Notes under the pieces: generated by a model
Databases searched by the model: none
Seen by the model: the letters and a program-made list of their open reading frames with translations, nothing else
Told to the model about the DNA's origin: nothing
Source of the DNA: an uncultured Roseovarius sp.
Lineage (GTDB): Bacteria > Pseudomonadota > Alphaproteobacteria > Rhodobacterales > Rhodobacteraceae
DNA length: 64,000 bases
Reading direction: 5' to 3'
NCBI GenBank assembly: GCA_947497295.1
Contig: CANMFU010000002.1
Location: forward strand, 248,001 to 312,000
Translations under genes and position numbers: made by a program
Shown: piece by piece, positions 26,115 through 34,040 of the stretch
Position numbering within the stretch: the first letter of the stretch is position 1
Layout: every line of letters begins with the position of its first letter

Positions 26115-27131
26115 TTACTGCAGCAATTGAGTCCAGACCCGCGTCACCAGATCCTGCGCCTTGGGGCTACAGGTGCGCGACATCTCGACCGGTACCGTGG
26201 GATAGAGCGCCGGGGCGTCCTCTTCGGTGTACTTCTTCTGGGAATCGATGACGGTCATCGGGGAAGAATGCGCATAGTGGTTCATCTCGATGGTAGCGTT
26301 TTCGGGGGTCGAGATGAACTCGATGAACTTGATCGCATTCTCGCGGTTCGGCGCGCCCTTCGGAATCACCATGCTGTCGATCCAGCCCACCAGACCCTCC
26401 TTGGGCATTGCGTATTCCAGTTGGGCGCCTTCGGCAATCGCGCGCACGACCTCGCCATCCCACCAGTAATGCGCGGCGACCTCGCCCGAGCTCAGCCGGC
26501 CTTCGATGTTGTCCGAGGAATAGGCGGCGACATGTTCCTTTTGCGCCATCAGCAGGTCCAGCACGCGCTTCATCTCATCGGGGTCTTCGGAGCAGAATGG
26601 CACGCCGAGATAAAGCTGCGCGGCACCGACGACTTCATCCGGATAGGACAGCAGCGCAATACTGCCCGAAAGGTCGCTTTCGGGTTCAAAGAAATACTTC
26701 ATGCTATCGGTGGGGCCATCATACTGGGCGGTGTTCACGGCAAAGCCCGCCGTGCCATAGGCCATCGGGATGGAATATTCCTGGTTCTCGTCCCACCACT
26801 GGTTGCGGTACTGCTCCTGGATATTTTCATAAGCATCAAGCGTGTTGGCGCCGTAGTTTTCGAGCAGTCCTTCGTCGATCATGATCCGCAGAAAGTGCTG
26901 CGACGGCACCGCGATGTCATATCCCGATGAGCCTGCCTGAAGCTTGGTCAGCAAGTCTTCGTTGGATGTGTAGCCGTCCACGTTGACCTGAACGTCATAC
27001 TCCTGCGAAAATTTTTCAATCAGTTCCGGCGCGATGGATTCCGACCAGACGTAAAGGTTCAGCGTGCCTTCGGCCATCGCCGAGGTGCCCATGCACAGGG
27101 CGATGGCCGTTGCTGTTGGCAATTTTGTCAT
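26115..27131 (-). CDS. Periplasmic binding protein, polyamine (PotD/PotF) type
   Basis: This 338-residue protein has a signal peptide (cleaved near residue 20, SAMA). It aligns with PotD/PotF along LYVWSESIAPELIEKF, YTSNEDLLTKLQAGSSGYDI, YSIPMAYGTAGFAVN, YWWDGEVV and VGWIDSMVIPKGAPN. The aspartate in WIDS corresponds to the polyamine-contacting Asp of PotD (WMDS). Such proteins bind putrescine, spermidine or related amines. The conserved acidic contact supports a cationic ligand. It is encoded with its own permeases and ATPase. Confidence 0.88.
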   Translation of the reverse strand: MTKLPTATAIALCMGTSAMAEGTLNLYVWSESIAPELIEKFSQEYDVQVNVDGYTSNEDLLTKLQAGSSGYDIAVPSQHFLRIMIDEGLLENYGANTLDAYENIQEQYRNQWWDENQEYSIPMAYGTAGFAVNTAQYDGPTDSMKYFFEPESDLSGSIALLSYPDEVVGAAQLYLGVPFCSEDPDEMKRVLDLLMAQKEHVAAYSSDNIEGRLSSGEVAAHYWWDGEVVRAIAEGAQLEYAMPKEGLVGWIDSMVIPKGAPNRENAIKFIEFISTPENATIEMNHYAHSSPMTVIDSQKKYTEEDAPALYPTVPVEMSRTCSPKAQDLVTRVWTQLLQ

Positions 27132-27167
27132 GTTCTTACTCTCCTGTTGAAGTTTTTTTATCGAGGG

Positions 27168-27971
27168 TCATTCGCCGTCTTTCTGACCGCGCGCCGCGAC
27201 GGTCAGCGCGGCTGTCGCCAATATCAACGAACCGATGATGAGCATCGTGGCAATGGCGTTAAGCTCGGGCGAAGTGCCCGCCCGGATCAGCGAGAAGATG
27301 TAGACCGGCAGCGTCGTCGTCCCGCCCGAACTGAGCATGTTAGAGGTGATGAAATCATCCATCGAGATCAGGAAGGCGAGCATCGCGCCAGAGAACAGCC
27401 CCGGAAAGATCAGCGGCAGCGTCACCCGGCGAAATACGGTCCAGCGCGAGGCATACAGATCGGTCGCCGCCTCCTCATAGTCCAGCGACATGCCCTGAAG
27501 CCGCGCCCGGATCGGCAGGAAGGCGAAGGGCGTGCAAAAGGCCGAATGCGCGATCACCAGCTTGATCATGCCGTTCTGCAGGCCGATCAGCGAAAACAGG
27601 ATCAGCGTTGCCACGGCCAGCACGATTTCGGGCAAAAGCAGCGGCAGGTTCACCACCGTCTCCGACAGTTTGCGAAAGCGCACGTTCCTGCCCCGGATGA
27701 TCGACAGTGCCGCCAGAAGCGCGATCGTCGTGGCCACCACGGTCGCGATGGCGGCCACGGTAAGGGATGTCTTGAGCGCGGCCATAAGCGCGTCGTTCTT
27801 CAGTGCCGAGCCATACCATTTGAACGAAAACTCCGTCCACACGCTGGTGATGCGGTTGGCATTGAACGAATAGAGGATGACGATCAAAAGGGGTGCGTAG
27901 AGATAGACAAAGAACGCGATGCTGATCAGCCCCAGCCCGGGATAGCGTTTCACGTCATGCTGCTTGCTCAT
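27168..27971 (-). CDS. ABC transporter permease, PotC type
   Basis: This 267-residue protein has six predicted helices and the EAA loop DYEEAATDLYASRWTVFRRV, followed by LPLIFPGLFSGAMLAF, both typical of PotC/PotI-like permeases. It overlaps the stop of the preceding permease (ATGA) and precedes the binding-protein gene by 36 bases. It forms the translocation channel with the PotB-type permease. Confidence 0.9.
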   Translation of the reverse strand: MSKQHDVKRYPGLGLISIAFFVYLYAPLLIVILYSFNANRITSVWTEFSFKWYGSALKNDALMAALKTSLTVAAIATVVATTIALLAALSIIRGRNVRFRKLSETVVNLPLLLPEIVLAVATLILFSLIGLQNGMIKLVIAHSAFCTPFAFLPIRARLQGMSLDYEEAATDLYASRWTVFRRVTLPLIFPGLFSGAMLAFLISMDDFITSNMLSSGGTTTLPVYIFSLIRAGTSPELNAIATMLIIGSLILATAALTVAARGQKDGE

Positions 27972-28891
27972 GCGTCGGCCTCCTTGCGGGCGCTGCGCAG
28001 CGCTAAGGCGATCAGGACCAGCATCACGACCACCAGCAAGGTCATGGCGATGGCCGCCCCAAAGGGCCAGTTGCGGCCGCCGCCGAATTGCAGCTGGATC
28101 AGCGAGCCCATCATCATCTGCTTGCCCCCGCCCATCAGGATCGGTTCGAGAACCGCGCCCAGCGCCGGCACGAAGACAAGGATCGCCCCCGACACGATGC
28201 CCGGCGCCGTCAGCGGCAGGATCACCCGGCGCAGGGTCGTCCAGCGGTTGCCATAAAGATCATGCGCCGCCTCGATCAGGGTGCCGTCCAGCTTTTCGAT
28301 GGAGGCGAACACCGGCAGGACCATCAGCGGAATATAGGTATAGACCATCGCGGCCAGCGTCGCGCCGTCGTTGTACATCAGTGTCATGCCCGAAGGCGCG
28401 CCAAAGAATTCGAGGAAACGCGGCAATGGGCCGTCTTTTCCCAGAATGATCATCCATGCATAGATCCGCAGGATCATCGACATCCAGAACGGCAGCGTCA
28501 CCAGAAACACCAGCGCCGATTTGCGGCTCCCCGGCTGCCGGGCGATCCAGTAGGCGACGGGCACCGCAAGGATGAGGCAGAGGATGGTCGTTACGGTTGC
28601 CAGCAGGATGGTCCGCAGGATGATGATCACATATTGCGGCGTGAACTCCATTTCGCCGGTCCAGCCTTCGTTGAACAGGATCTGGCGGTAACCCGACAGA
28701 TCGAACCCCCAGTCGAACCCGCCATAGGCGCCCCTGATGGCGACAGAGACCGCCGCGATGATGAAAATCGGCAGGATCAGGGCAAATCCCATCAGCAGCC
28801 AGGATGGCGCCAACCCCAGATACGGCAGGTTGACGCGGCGGCGCAGCCGAACCCGCGCCGGGCCCGTATGATGTGCCGACGTCTCGCTCAT
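27968..28891 (-). CDS. ABC transporter permease, PotB type
   Basis: This 307-residue protein has an N-terminal basic region (RLRRRVNLPYLG), six helices, a large first periplasmic loop and the EAA loop LIEAAHDLYGNRWTTLRRV followed by LPLTAPGIVSGAILVF. This is the PotB/PotH pattern. It overlaps both neighbours by four bases, so the importer genes are translationally coupled. Confidence 0.9.
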   Translation of the reverse strand: MSETSAHHTGPARVRLRRRVNLPYLGLAPSWLLMGFALILPIFIIAAVSVAIRGAYGGFDWGFDLSGYRQILFNEGWTGEMEFTPQYVIIILRTILLATVTTILCLILAVPVAYWIARQPGSRKSALVFLVTLPFWMSMILRIYAWMIILGKDGPLPRFLEFFGAPSGMTLMYNDGATLAAMVYTYIPLMVLPVFASIEKLDGTLIEAAHDLYGNRWTTLRRVILPLTAPGIVSGAILVFVPALGAVLEPILMGGGKQMMMGSLIQLQFGGGRNWPFGAAIAMTLLVVVMLVLIALALRSARKEADA

Positions 28892-29961
28892 GCTGCCAGC
28901 ACCCGCGCGGAGCCTTCGACGAAACCGACATGCACGGTGCTGCCGACCGCGATTGTATCGCCTTCGCGCGAGGCATTGCGCCGCGAGGCGCGAATTTCGA
29001 CGCCGCCCGCCGATAGCTGGTAATGGGTATAGCCGCCCAGATAATGCTTCTTCACCACATCGGCCTGAAAATCGACCCCCTGAACCTGATCCCCGAGGTT
29101 GAGCTTCTCCGGCCGGATCGACAATGTCGCCTTTCCCGCCGGCACATGCGTCGCGGATGGCACGCTGATGATCTGACCAAATGGCGTGCGGACGGTCGCG
29201 GTCGTCTGCGTCGAGTCAAGCACATCGACCTCGAAGAAATTCGTCTCGCCAACAAAATCCGCGACAAACCGGTTCAACGGCTCCTCATAAATCTCCGATG
29301 GCGCGCCGATTTGCTGAACCTCGCCGCCGCCAAGAACCGCTATGCGGTCGGACATGTCCAGGGCTTCTTCCTGATCGTGGGTCACAAAAACAAAGGTGAT
29401 GCCGGTGTCGCGCTGAAGCGTGCGCAACTCGTCGCGCATGGCCTGCCGCAGTTTCAGGTCCAGCGCCGAAAGCGGCTCGTCCAGCAGCAGGACTTCGGGC
29501 TCGGGGGCGAGCGCCCGGGCAAGCGCGATGCGTTGCCGCTGCCCGCCCGACAGCTGCGCGGGCTTGCGGTTGGCAAATGCGCTCATATGCACCCGCTCCA
29601 GCATTTCGCCCACGCGGGCGGTGATCCGCGCTTTGTCCCAGCCGAGGTTTTCAAGGCCGAAAGCCACGTTCTGGGCAAGCGTCATATGCGGAAACAGCGC
29701 ATAGCTCTGAAAAACCGTATTCACGCGCCGCTTGTGCGGCGGGATGTCGACGATGTCGCGGCCGTGCAGCAGCAGTCTTCCGGTGTCGGGGGTCTCGAAA
29801 CCCGCCATCATCCGCAGCAAGGTGGTCTTGCCGCAGCCCGACGGTCCGAGCATCGTGAAAAACTCGTTCTCGCGAATATCGAAATTGACCGAGCTCAGCG
29901 CCTGATAGGAGCCAAAACTTTTTGAGACGTCGATCACTTCTACAGCGGTTTGCTGACTCAT
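28888..29961 (-). CDS. ABC transporter ATPase, PotA type
   Basis: This ATPase of 357 residues has Walker A GPSGCGKTT, Q-loop NTVFQSYALFPHM, signature LSGGQRQRIALARAL, Walker B LLLDEPLSALD, H-loop VTHDQEEALDMSD and a C-terminal TOBE domain. It energises the polyamine-type importer. I chose the ATG at 29961 (MSQQTAVEVIDVSKSFG) because the 28 upstream codons are not family-like. It is the first gene of a leftward operon and lies about 125 bases downstream of a LysR-type dyad. Confidence 0.92.
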   Translation of the reverse strand: MSQQTAVEVIDVSKSFGSYQALSSVNFDIRENEFFTMLGPSGCGKTTLLRMMAGFETPDTGRLLLHGRDIVDIPPHKRRVNTVFQSYALFPHMTLAQNVAFGLENLGWDKARITARVGEMLERVHMSAFANRKPAQLSGGQRQRIALARALAPEPEVLLLDEPLSALDLKLRQAMRDELRTLQRDTGITFVFVTHDQEEALDMSDRIAVLGGGEVQQIGAPSEIYEEPLNRFVADFVGETNFFEVDVLDSTQTTATVRTPFGQIISVPSATHVPAGKATLSIRPEKLNLGDQVQGVDFQADVVKKHYLGGYTHYQLSAGGVEIRASRRNASREGDTIAVGSTVHVGFVEGSARVLAA

Positions 29962-30085
29962 TCGCTTTTTCCCATATGTGGGGGTCGCGCCCCGGTCTTG
30001 CGGTGCCCTCTGATGCGAGCGGTGGTGATGCAGAATAGACGTCAAACCGATGGCACAGGTAAATGAGCGCTTGCAGAAGTGCTGG

Positions 30086-30100
30086 TTAGGGTGTGCCTAA
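30086..30100. promoter_or_regulatory. Candidate LysR-type operator, site 1
   Basis: TTAGGGTGTGCCTAA is a perfect 5-bp inverted repeat (TTAGG/CCTAA) around 5 bases and contains the LysR motif T-N11-A. It lies about 125 bases upstream of the importer ATPase start and 246 bases upstream of the hydroxylase. A 14/15-identical site occurs upstream of the other leftward operon at 40188. Confidence 0.6.
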
Positions 30101-30129
30101 GCGATCCGAGCGCGTGCGCGGTCAAGGCG

Positions 30130-30143
30130 ATCAATCTATTGAT
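30130..30143. promoter_or_regulatory. Second palindrome in the divergent promoter
   Basis: ATCAATCTATTGAT is a 6-bp perfect inverted repeat with a 2-base centre, lying 30 bases from the TTAGG dyad. It could be a second binding site or a promoter-linked AT-rich element. No copy was noticed at the other operon. Confidence 0.3.
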
Positions 30144-30345
30144 AGAAAAGAAAGAAATACCAATTCCGCTTGATCCGGAGAGACTGTACCTACAGCAATT
30201 CGGTATGCGCCGAAGTTGCGCCGGACCGATCAGGAGCGCAGGATTAGGCAAATCCATAACGCAGGTGACAAAACGCCTCCTTTGGATCAGCCCGGTAGGC
30301 GTGGCAGAGTCGTTTCCGACAAGGTCCCACAAGCAGGAGGTTAGC

Positions 30346-31905
30346 ATGGTCCGGACAGCCAAAGACTATCGCGAGGCAATGCGGGCGGAGCGGGAGATCT
30401 ACATCGACGGAGCGCGGGTTGCGGATATTGAAACGCACCCCGCCTTTGCCCCCCTGATCGATCTACGCGCTCATATCTACGACATGCAGCTTGACCCCGC
30501 CCATCGCGATGTTCTGACCAAAACCACCCAGGGCCGGACCGATACGGTTAGCGCCGCACTGCCCTTCTCGCAGTCTGATTGGTGGGCCAAGCGCCGGGCG
30601 ACCGATCGCATCCTTGATGACATCGGCGGCATCGCTGCCCGCACGGGGGATGAAACGGTCGGTGAGTTCTGGTCGCTGCATGATTGTCGCGATGCGCTTG
30701 TGGATATGGACCCCCAGTTCGGCGGCAATATCGACCGGCACGTTCGGGCGGCCATCGAGGACGATCTTTTCAACGTGTCCGCCAATACGGACCCCAAGGG
30801 CGACCGGTCGCGGCCCCCGCAGAACCAGGACCCGGACATCCTGCTGCGCGTCGTGCGCGAAACCGATGCGGGCGTAATCGTGCGCGGCGCCAAGTTCGAG
30901 ACCGGCGCCGCCTATGCGGATCGCGCTTACACCAAACCCAATATCGCCGCCTGGGGCGACAGGCTTGCCCCTGAATATGCCGTTGGCTTTGTCTGCGATC
31001 TGAATGCGACAGGGTTAAAATTCATCTGCCGGTCGGGCTTTGCAAAGCCAGGCACCGAACGCGACTATCCTCTGTCCAACAAGTTCGATGAGATTGAGGC
31101 GCTGGTGGTTTTTGACGATGTACTGGTCCCCTGGGAAGACGTGCTGTTCTACCGCCAACCGCGCGCCGCGACCCTGATCCGCGCCACGCTGCACAGATAT
31201 TCCGCCTTCGCCTTCCTCCACCGCATACTGAAGTTCGGTGACATGCTGATCGGGGCGGCGCTGATGAATGTGCGTCAGACAGGGCTCGAGGGGCAGCAGG
31301 CCGTGCGCGACAAATTGGCCAAGCTGGCGGTCTGGCGCGAAGGGCTTCATGCACACCTCACCGCGGCGATCGCACTGGGGGAAAAATCACCGGCTGGTCT
31401 GATGATGCCCAACCAATCTCTGCTCTATGCGGGGCGCGTTCACGCGACGTCCTGCCTGCATGACATGGTGAATATCACGCGCGAGCTTTGCGGTGGGCAA
31501 TTGTCCCTGACGCCCGGCGCAGCGGCGTTCGAGGCCCCCGAGACCGAGCCTTGGCTGACCAAATACTACGCACAGGGCGACGGCTGGTCTGCGGAGGAGC
31601 GCCGCAAGCTCATGGCGTTTGCGCGCGATCTTGTCAGTTCCGATTACGCAGGCCACAGACTGGGACTTCAGTTGTTTGCACAATCGCCGGCTTATGCACA
31701 ACTTGCGTCGGTCTATCGCCATTTCGACTGGGACGGCCCGCTGGCGCTGGTGCGCGATGCCGCCGGTCTGGAGGCGCAAGCCTCTGCTGCCGCGGCGGTC
31801 GGCGGCGGCGGGAATCCCTCGCAGGGCGCTTGCGGCTGGCTCGATCCGAAACTACCACGGGTAAAGAGGTCGCTGGTCAATCTCGATGATTACTTCAAAA
31901 CCTGA
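30346..31905 (+). CDS. HpaB-like FADH2-dependent hydroxylase (4-hydroxyphenylacetate 3-hydroxylase family)
   Basis: This 519-residue protein matches the large oxygenase component of two-component flavin monooxygenases. The N-terminal MVRTAKDYREAMRAEREIYI with DGARV is the family start, and ALVVFDDVLVPWEDVLFYRQ, HRYSAFAFLHRILKFGD and the C-terminal TRELCGGQLSLTP regions fit. These enzymes hydroxylate phenols or related rings using FADH2 from a separate reductase. No flavin reductase gene is nearby, so a reductase elsewhere must serve. The start is fixed by AGGAGG at 30334-30340. It is co-directional with and 32 bases upstream of a lysR gene. Confidence 0.85.
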   Translation: MVRTAKDYREAMRAEREIYIDGARVADIETHPAFAPLIDLRAHIYDMQLDPAHRDVLTKTTQGRTDTVSAALPFSQSDWWAKRRATDRILDDIGGIAARTGDETVGEFWSLHDCRDALVDMDPQFGGNIDRHVRAAIEDDLFNVSANTDPKGDRSRPPQNQDPDILLRVVRETDAGVIVRGAKFETGAAYADRAYTKPNIAAWGDRLAPEYAVGFVCDLNATGLKFICRSGFAKPGTERDYPLSNKFDEIEALVVFDDVLVPWEDVLFYRQPRAATLIRATLHRYSAFAFLHRILKFGDMLIGAALMNVRQTGLEGQQAVRDKLAKLAVWREGLHAHLTAAIALGEKSPAGLMMPNQSLLYAGRVHATSCLHDMVNITRELCGGQLSLTPGAAAFEAPETEPWLTKYYAQGDGWSAEERRKLMAFARDLVSSDYAGHRLGLQLFAQSPAYAQLASVYRHFDWDGPLALVRDAAGLEAQASAAAAVGGGGNPSQGACGWLDPKLPRVKRSLVNLDDYFKT

Positions 31906-31937
31906 CCTGCGGCACCCTTGCCGGATCGAAAACCGAA

Positions 31938-32879
31938 ATGCCGCTACGCTACACACTCAGACAGTTGGAGTATTTCGTCGCGGTCGGCGAAACCGGCAGC
32001 ATTGCGGGGGCATCGCAGCAGGTCAACGTCTCGTCGCCGTCGGTATCGGCGGGTGTCTCCCAGCTTGAAGAGGAACTGGGCGTCAAGCTGTTCGTGCGTC
32101 ACCATGCGCAAGGGCTGACCCCGACCTCCGCAGGGCGCAAGCTGCTTGACCATGCGCGATACGTGCTGCAACAGGCGAGCGTTCTGCGCGATCTGGCCGG
32201 GGACCTGTCAGGCAGCGTACGCGGCCCGCTGGCCATCGGATGTCTGAGCACCTTTGCGCAAATCGTTTTGCCCGGATTGCGGCACAGCTTTGTCCAGCAG
32301 CACTCCGACGTGCGCATCACGCAGATCGAGGCCGATCAATCGGGTCTTTTCAGCCTTCAGCGGCAGGCCAAGATAGACCTTGCCCTGACCTACGATCTGG
32401 ACCTGCCCCGGGATCTGACGTTCCTTCCGATCCTCGAATTGCCGCCCCTGGTCGCGCTGCATGAAGCCCACCCGCTTGCCCATCTGCCTGCGATTTCGAT
32501 CACCGATCTGGCACCCCATCCGATGGTATTGCTGGATCTGCCCCATAGCGCGGATTACTTTCTGTCATTTTTCGCCGAACACGGCCTGCGCGCAAACATT
32601 GCCGAGCGGACCCGCGACATGGCGGTGATGCGCGGGCTGGTCGCCAACGGCTTTGGGTATTCCATCGTGAACGTGCGCCCGCAGAACGATCTGGCCCCGG
32701 ACGGCAAGCCCATCCGGTTCGTTCCGCTGACCGGCAAGCAGCGGCCGATGAAACTGGGCATCTTGACCAGCGCCGGATCCGATCACACGCAGTTGCACCA
32801 AGCCTTCGTCAGCCACGCGCAAAGCTGGATTGAAAGCCATGCATCCAAGCTTTTGGGCGTGCCGTCACCGCGCGACTGA
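31938..32879 (+). CDS. LysR-family transcriptional regulator
   Basis: This 313-residue protein has an N-terminal winged helix (LRQLEYFVAVGETGSIAGAS, SSPSVSAGVSQLEEELGVKL, RHHAQGLTPTSAGRKLLDHA) and a C-terminal effector-binding domain. It is the only intact regulator in the island. It sits next to the hydroxylase and close to two matching T-N11-A dyads, so it is the natural candidate for controlling all three transcription units, likely with the pathway substrate or an intermediate as co-inducer. Its 3' end overlaps the convergent deacylase gene by 15 bases. Confidence 0.92.
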   Translation: MPLRYTLRQLEYFVAVGETGSIAGASQQVNVSSPSVSAGVSQLEEELGVKLFVRHHAQGLTPTSAGRKLLDHARYVLQQASVLRDLAGDLSGSVRGPLAIGCLSTFAQIVLPGLRHSFVQQHSDVRITQIEADQSGLFSLQRQAKIDLALTYDLDLPRDLTFLPILELPPLVALHEAHPLAHLPAISITDLAPHPMVLLDLPHSADYFLSFFAEHGLRANIAERTRDMAVMRGLVANGFGYSIVNVRPQNDLAPDGKPIRFVPLTGKQRPMKLGILTSAGSDHTQLHQAFVSHAQSWIESHASKLLGVPSPRD

Positions 32880-34040
32880 CCGGCCTGATATCTCGGCCTT
32901 CAGGCGATCCATCATTGCATCGCATTGTCCGAGTTGCGCAAGCGTGACGAATTCATCCACCTTGTGCCCCTGCGCCTCCATGCTGCCGGGGCCGCAGACC
33001 ACAGTCGGAGTACCAAGCCCCGCAATAAATCCCGCTTCGGTGCCGAAGGCGACCTTGGTCAGATCGCCCGAGCCGCAAAGCCGCGCCACGCGCTGAACTG
33101 CGGGATGATCGGGCGCGATTTCCAGTCCGGGATAGGTATTGACGACCTCGATGTCGATCCCGACATCCGCGTGCCGGGCGCGAAACGGGGCGCTGATGCG
33201 ATCCACTACACGCGCCAGCCGGTCCACAAAGTCCTGCAATGCGTCCTGCGGAAGATGGCGCAGCTCAAACTCGACAACGGCCTTTTCTGGCACGATGTTG
33301 AGCGCCGTACCGCCCTGAGTGGTCCCGGCGTGAACCGTGGTATAGGGCACGTCATAGGTAGCATCCTGCACGTCGGACGTCTCATAGTCGCGCTGGATTG
33401 TCCGCAGCGCAGTTATGAAATCCGCCGCCAGATGCAGCGCGTTAACGTATTTTGGCGCCAGCGCGGAATGGCCGGCAACCCCGCGGCAGGTGGCGCGCAG
33501 CGCAGCTTTGCCCTTGTGCGCGGTTGCGGGCCTCATCATCGTGGGCTCGCCTACGATGCAAAGGTCCGGCTTCCAGCCCAGGCCCTCAAACTCTGGCATC
33601 ATCTTGCGAATGCCCAGGCAACCGATTTCTTCGTCATAGGAGATGATCATCATCAAGGGCGCCTGTAGCGCGTCCGCATCCACCCGCTGCGCCAGCGACA
33701 ACATCGCCGCCAGATACCCTTTCATGTCGGTCGTGCCACGGCCGAACAGCTTGTCCTCTACCTGCGTCATCTCGAACGGCGGCCGGGTCCATGCCTGCCC
33801 GTCGACCGGCACCACATCGCTATGCGCGGAAAGCAGCACGCCCCCTGCCCCGCCGGGACCGATGCGCGCGACGAGTCCGGATTTGGCAAGCACCGGATCG
33901 GGGATTCGCTGCGTCGCAAAACCGGCGCGTTGCAGCAGTCCTTCGGCATAGTCGATCAGCGCCAGATTGCTTTCGGCGCTGACCGTGGGAAACCCGATCA
34001 ACCGGCCGAGGATATCAAGCGTCGCGCGATGGGGCGTCAT
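32865..34040 (-). CDS. ArgE/DapE-type metallopeptidase (N-acyl deacylase)
   Basis: This 391-residue M20-family protein contains the metal and catalytic motifs LLSAHSDVVPVDG, GRGTTDMKGYLAAM, SYDEEIGCLG, TVHAGTTQGGTALNIVP (dimerisation-domain His) and the final His in MEAQGHKVDEF. It resembles acetylornithine deacetylase, but the setting is catabolic and no arginine genes are near. It probably removes an N-acyl group from a pathway intermediate. It overlaps the upstream flavoprotein gene by four bases (ATGA) and is the last gene of the leftward oxidative operon. Confidence 0.88.
   Translation of the reverse strand: MTPHRATLDILGRLIGFPTVSAESNLALIDYAEGLLQRAGFATQRIPDPVLAKSGLVARIGPGGAGGVLLSAHSDVVPVDGQAWTRPPFEMTQVEDKLFGRGTTDMKGYLAAMLSLAQRVDADALQAPLMMIISYDEEIGCLGIRKMMPEFEGLGWKPDLCIVGEPTMMRPATAHKGKAALRATCRGVAGHSALAPKYVNALHLAADFITALRTIQRDYETSDVQDATYDVPYTTVHAGTTQGGTALNIVPEKAVVEFELRHLPQDALQDFVDRLARVVDRISAPFRARHADVGIDIEVVNTYPGLEIAPDHPAVQRVARLCGSGDLTKVAFGTEAGFIAGLGTPTVVCGPGSMEAQGHKVDEFVTLAQLGQCDAMMDRLKAEISGRSVAR

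Larger units (their letters stand above)
29962..30345. other. Divergent control region between importer and hydroxylase genes
   Basis: About 385 bases between the leftward importer operon and the rightward hydroxylase-lysR unit. It holds a 15-bp dyad at 30086-30100, an ATCAAT-CT-ATTGAT palindrome at 30130-30143, and a strong ribosome-binding site AGGAGG just before the hydroxylase ATG. No gene is supported here. Confidence 0.6.

Noticed and set aside
25365-26930. Rightward frame of 521 codons opposite the amidohydrolase and binding protein
   Set aside because: It spans two well-defined genes on the other strand and has no recognisable motif.
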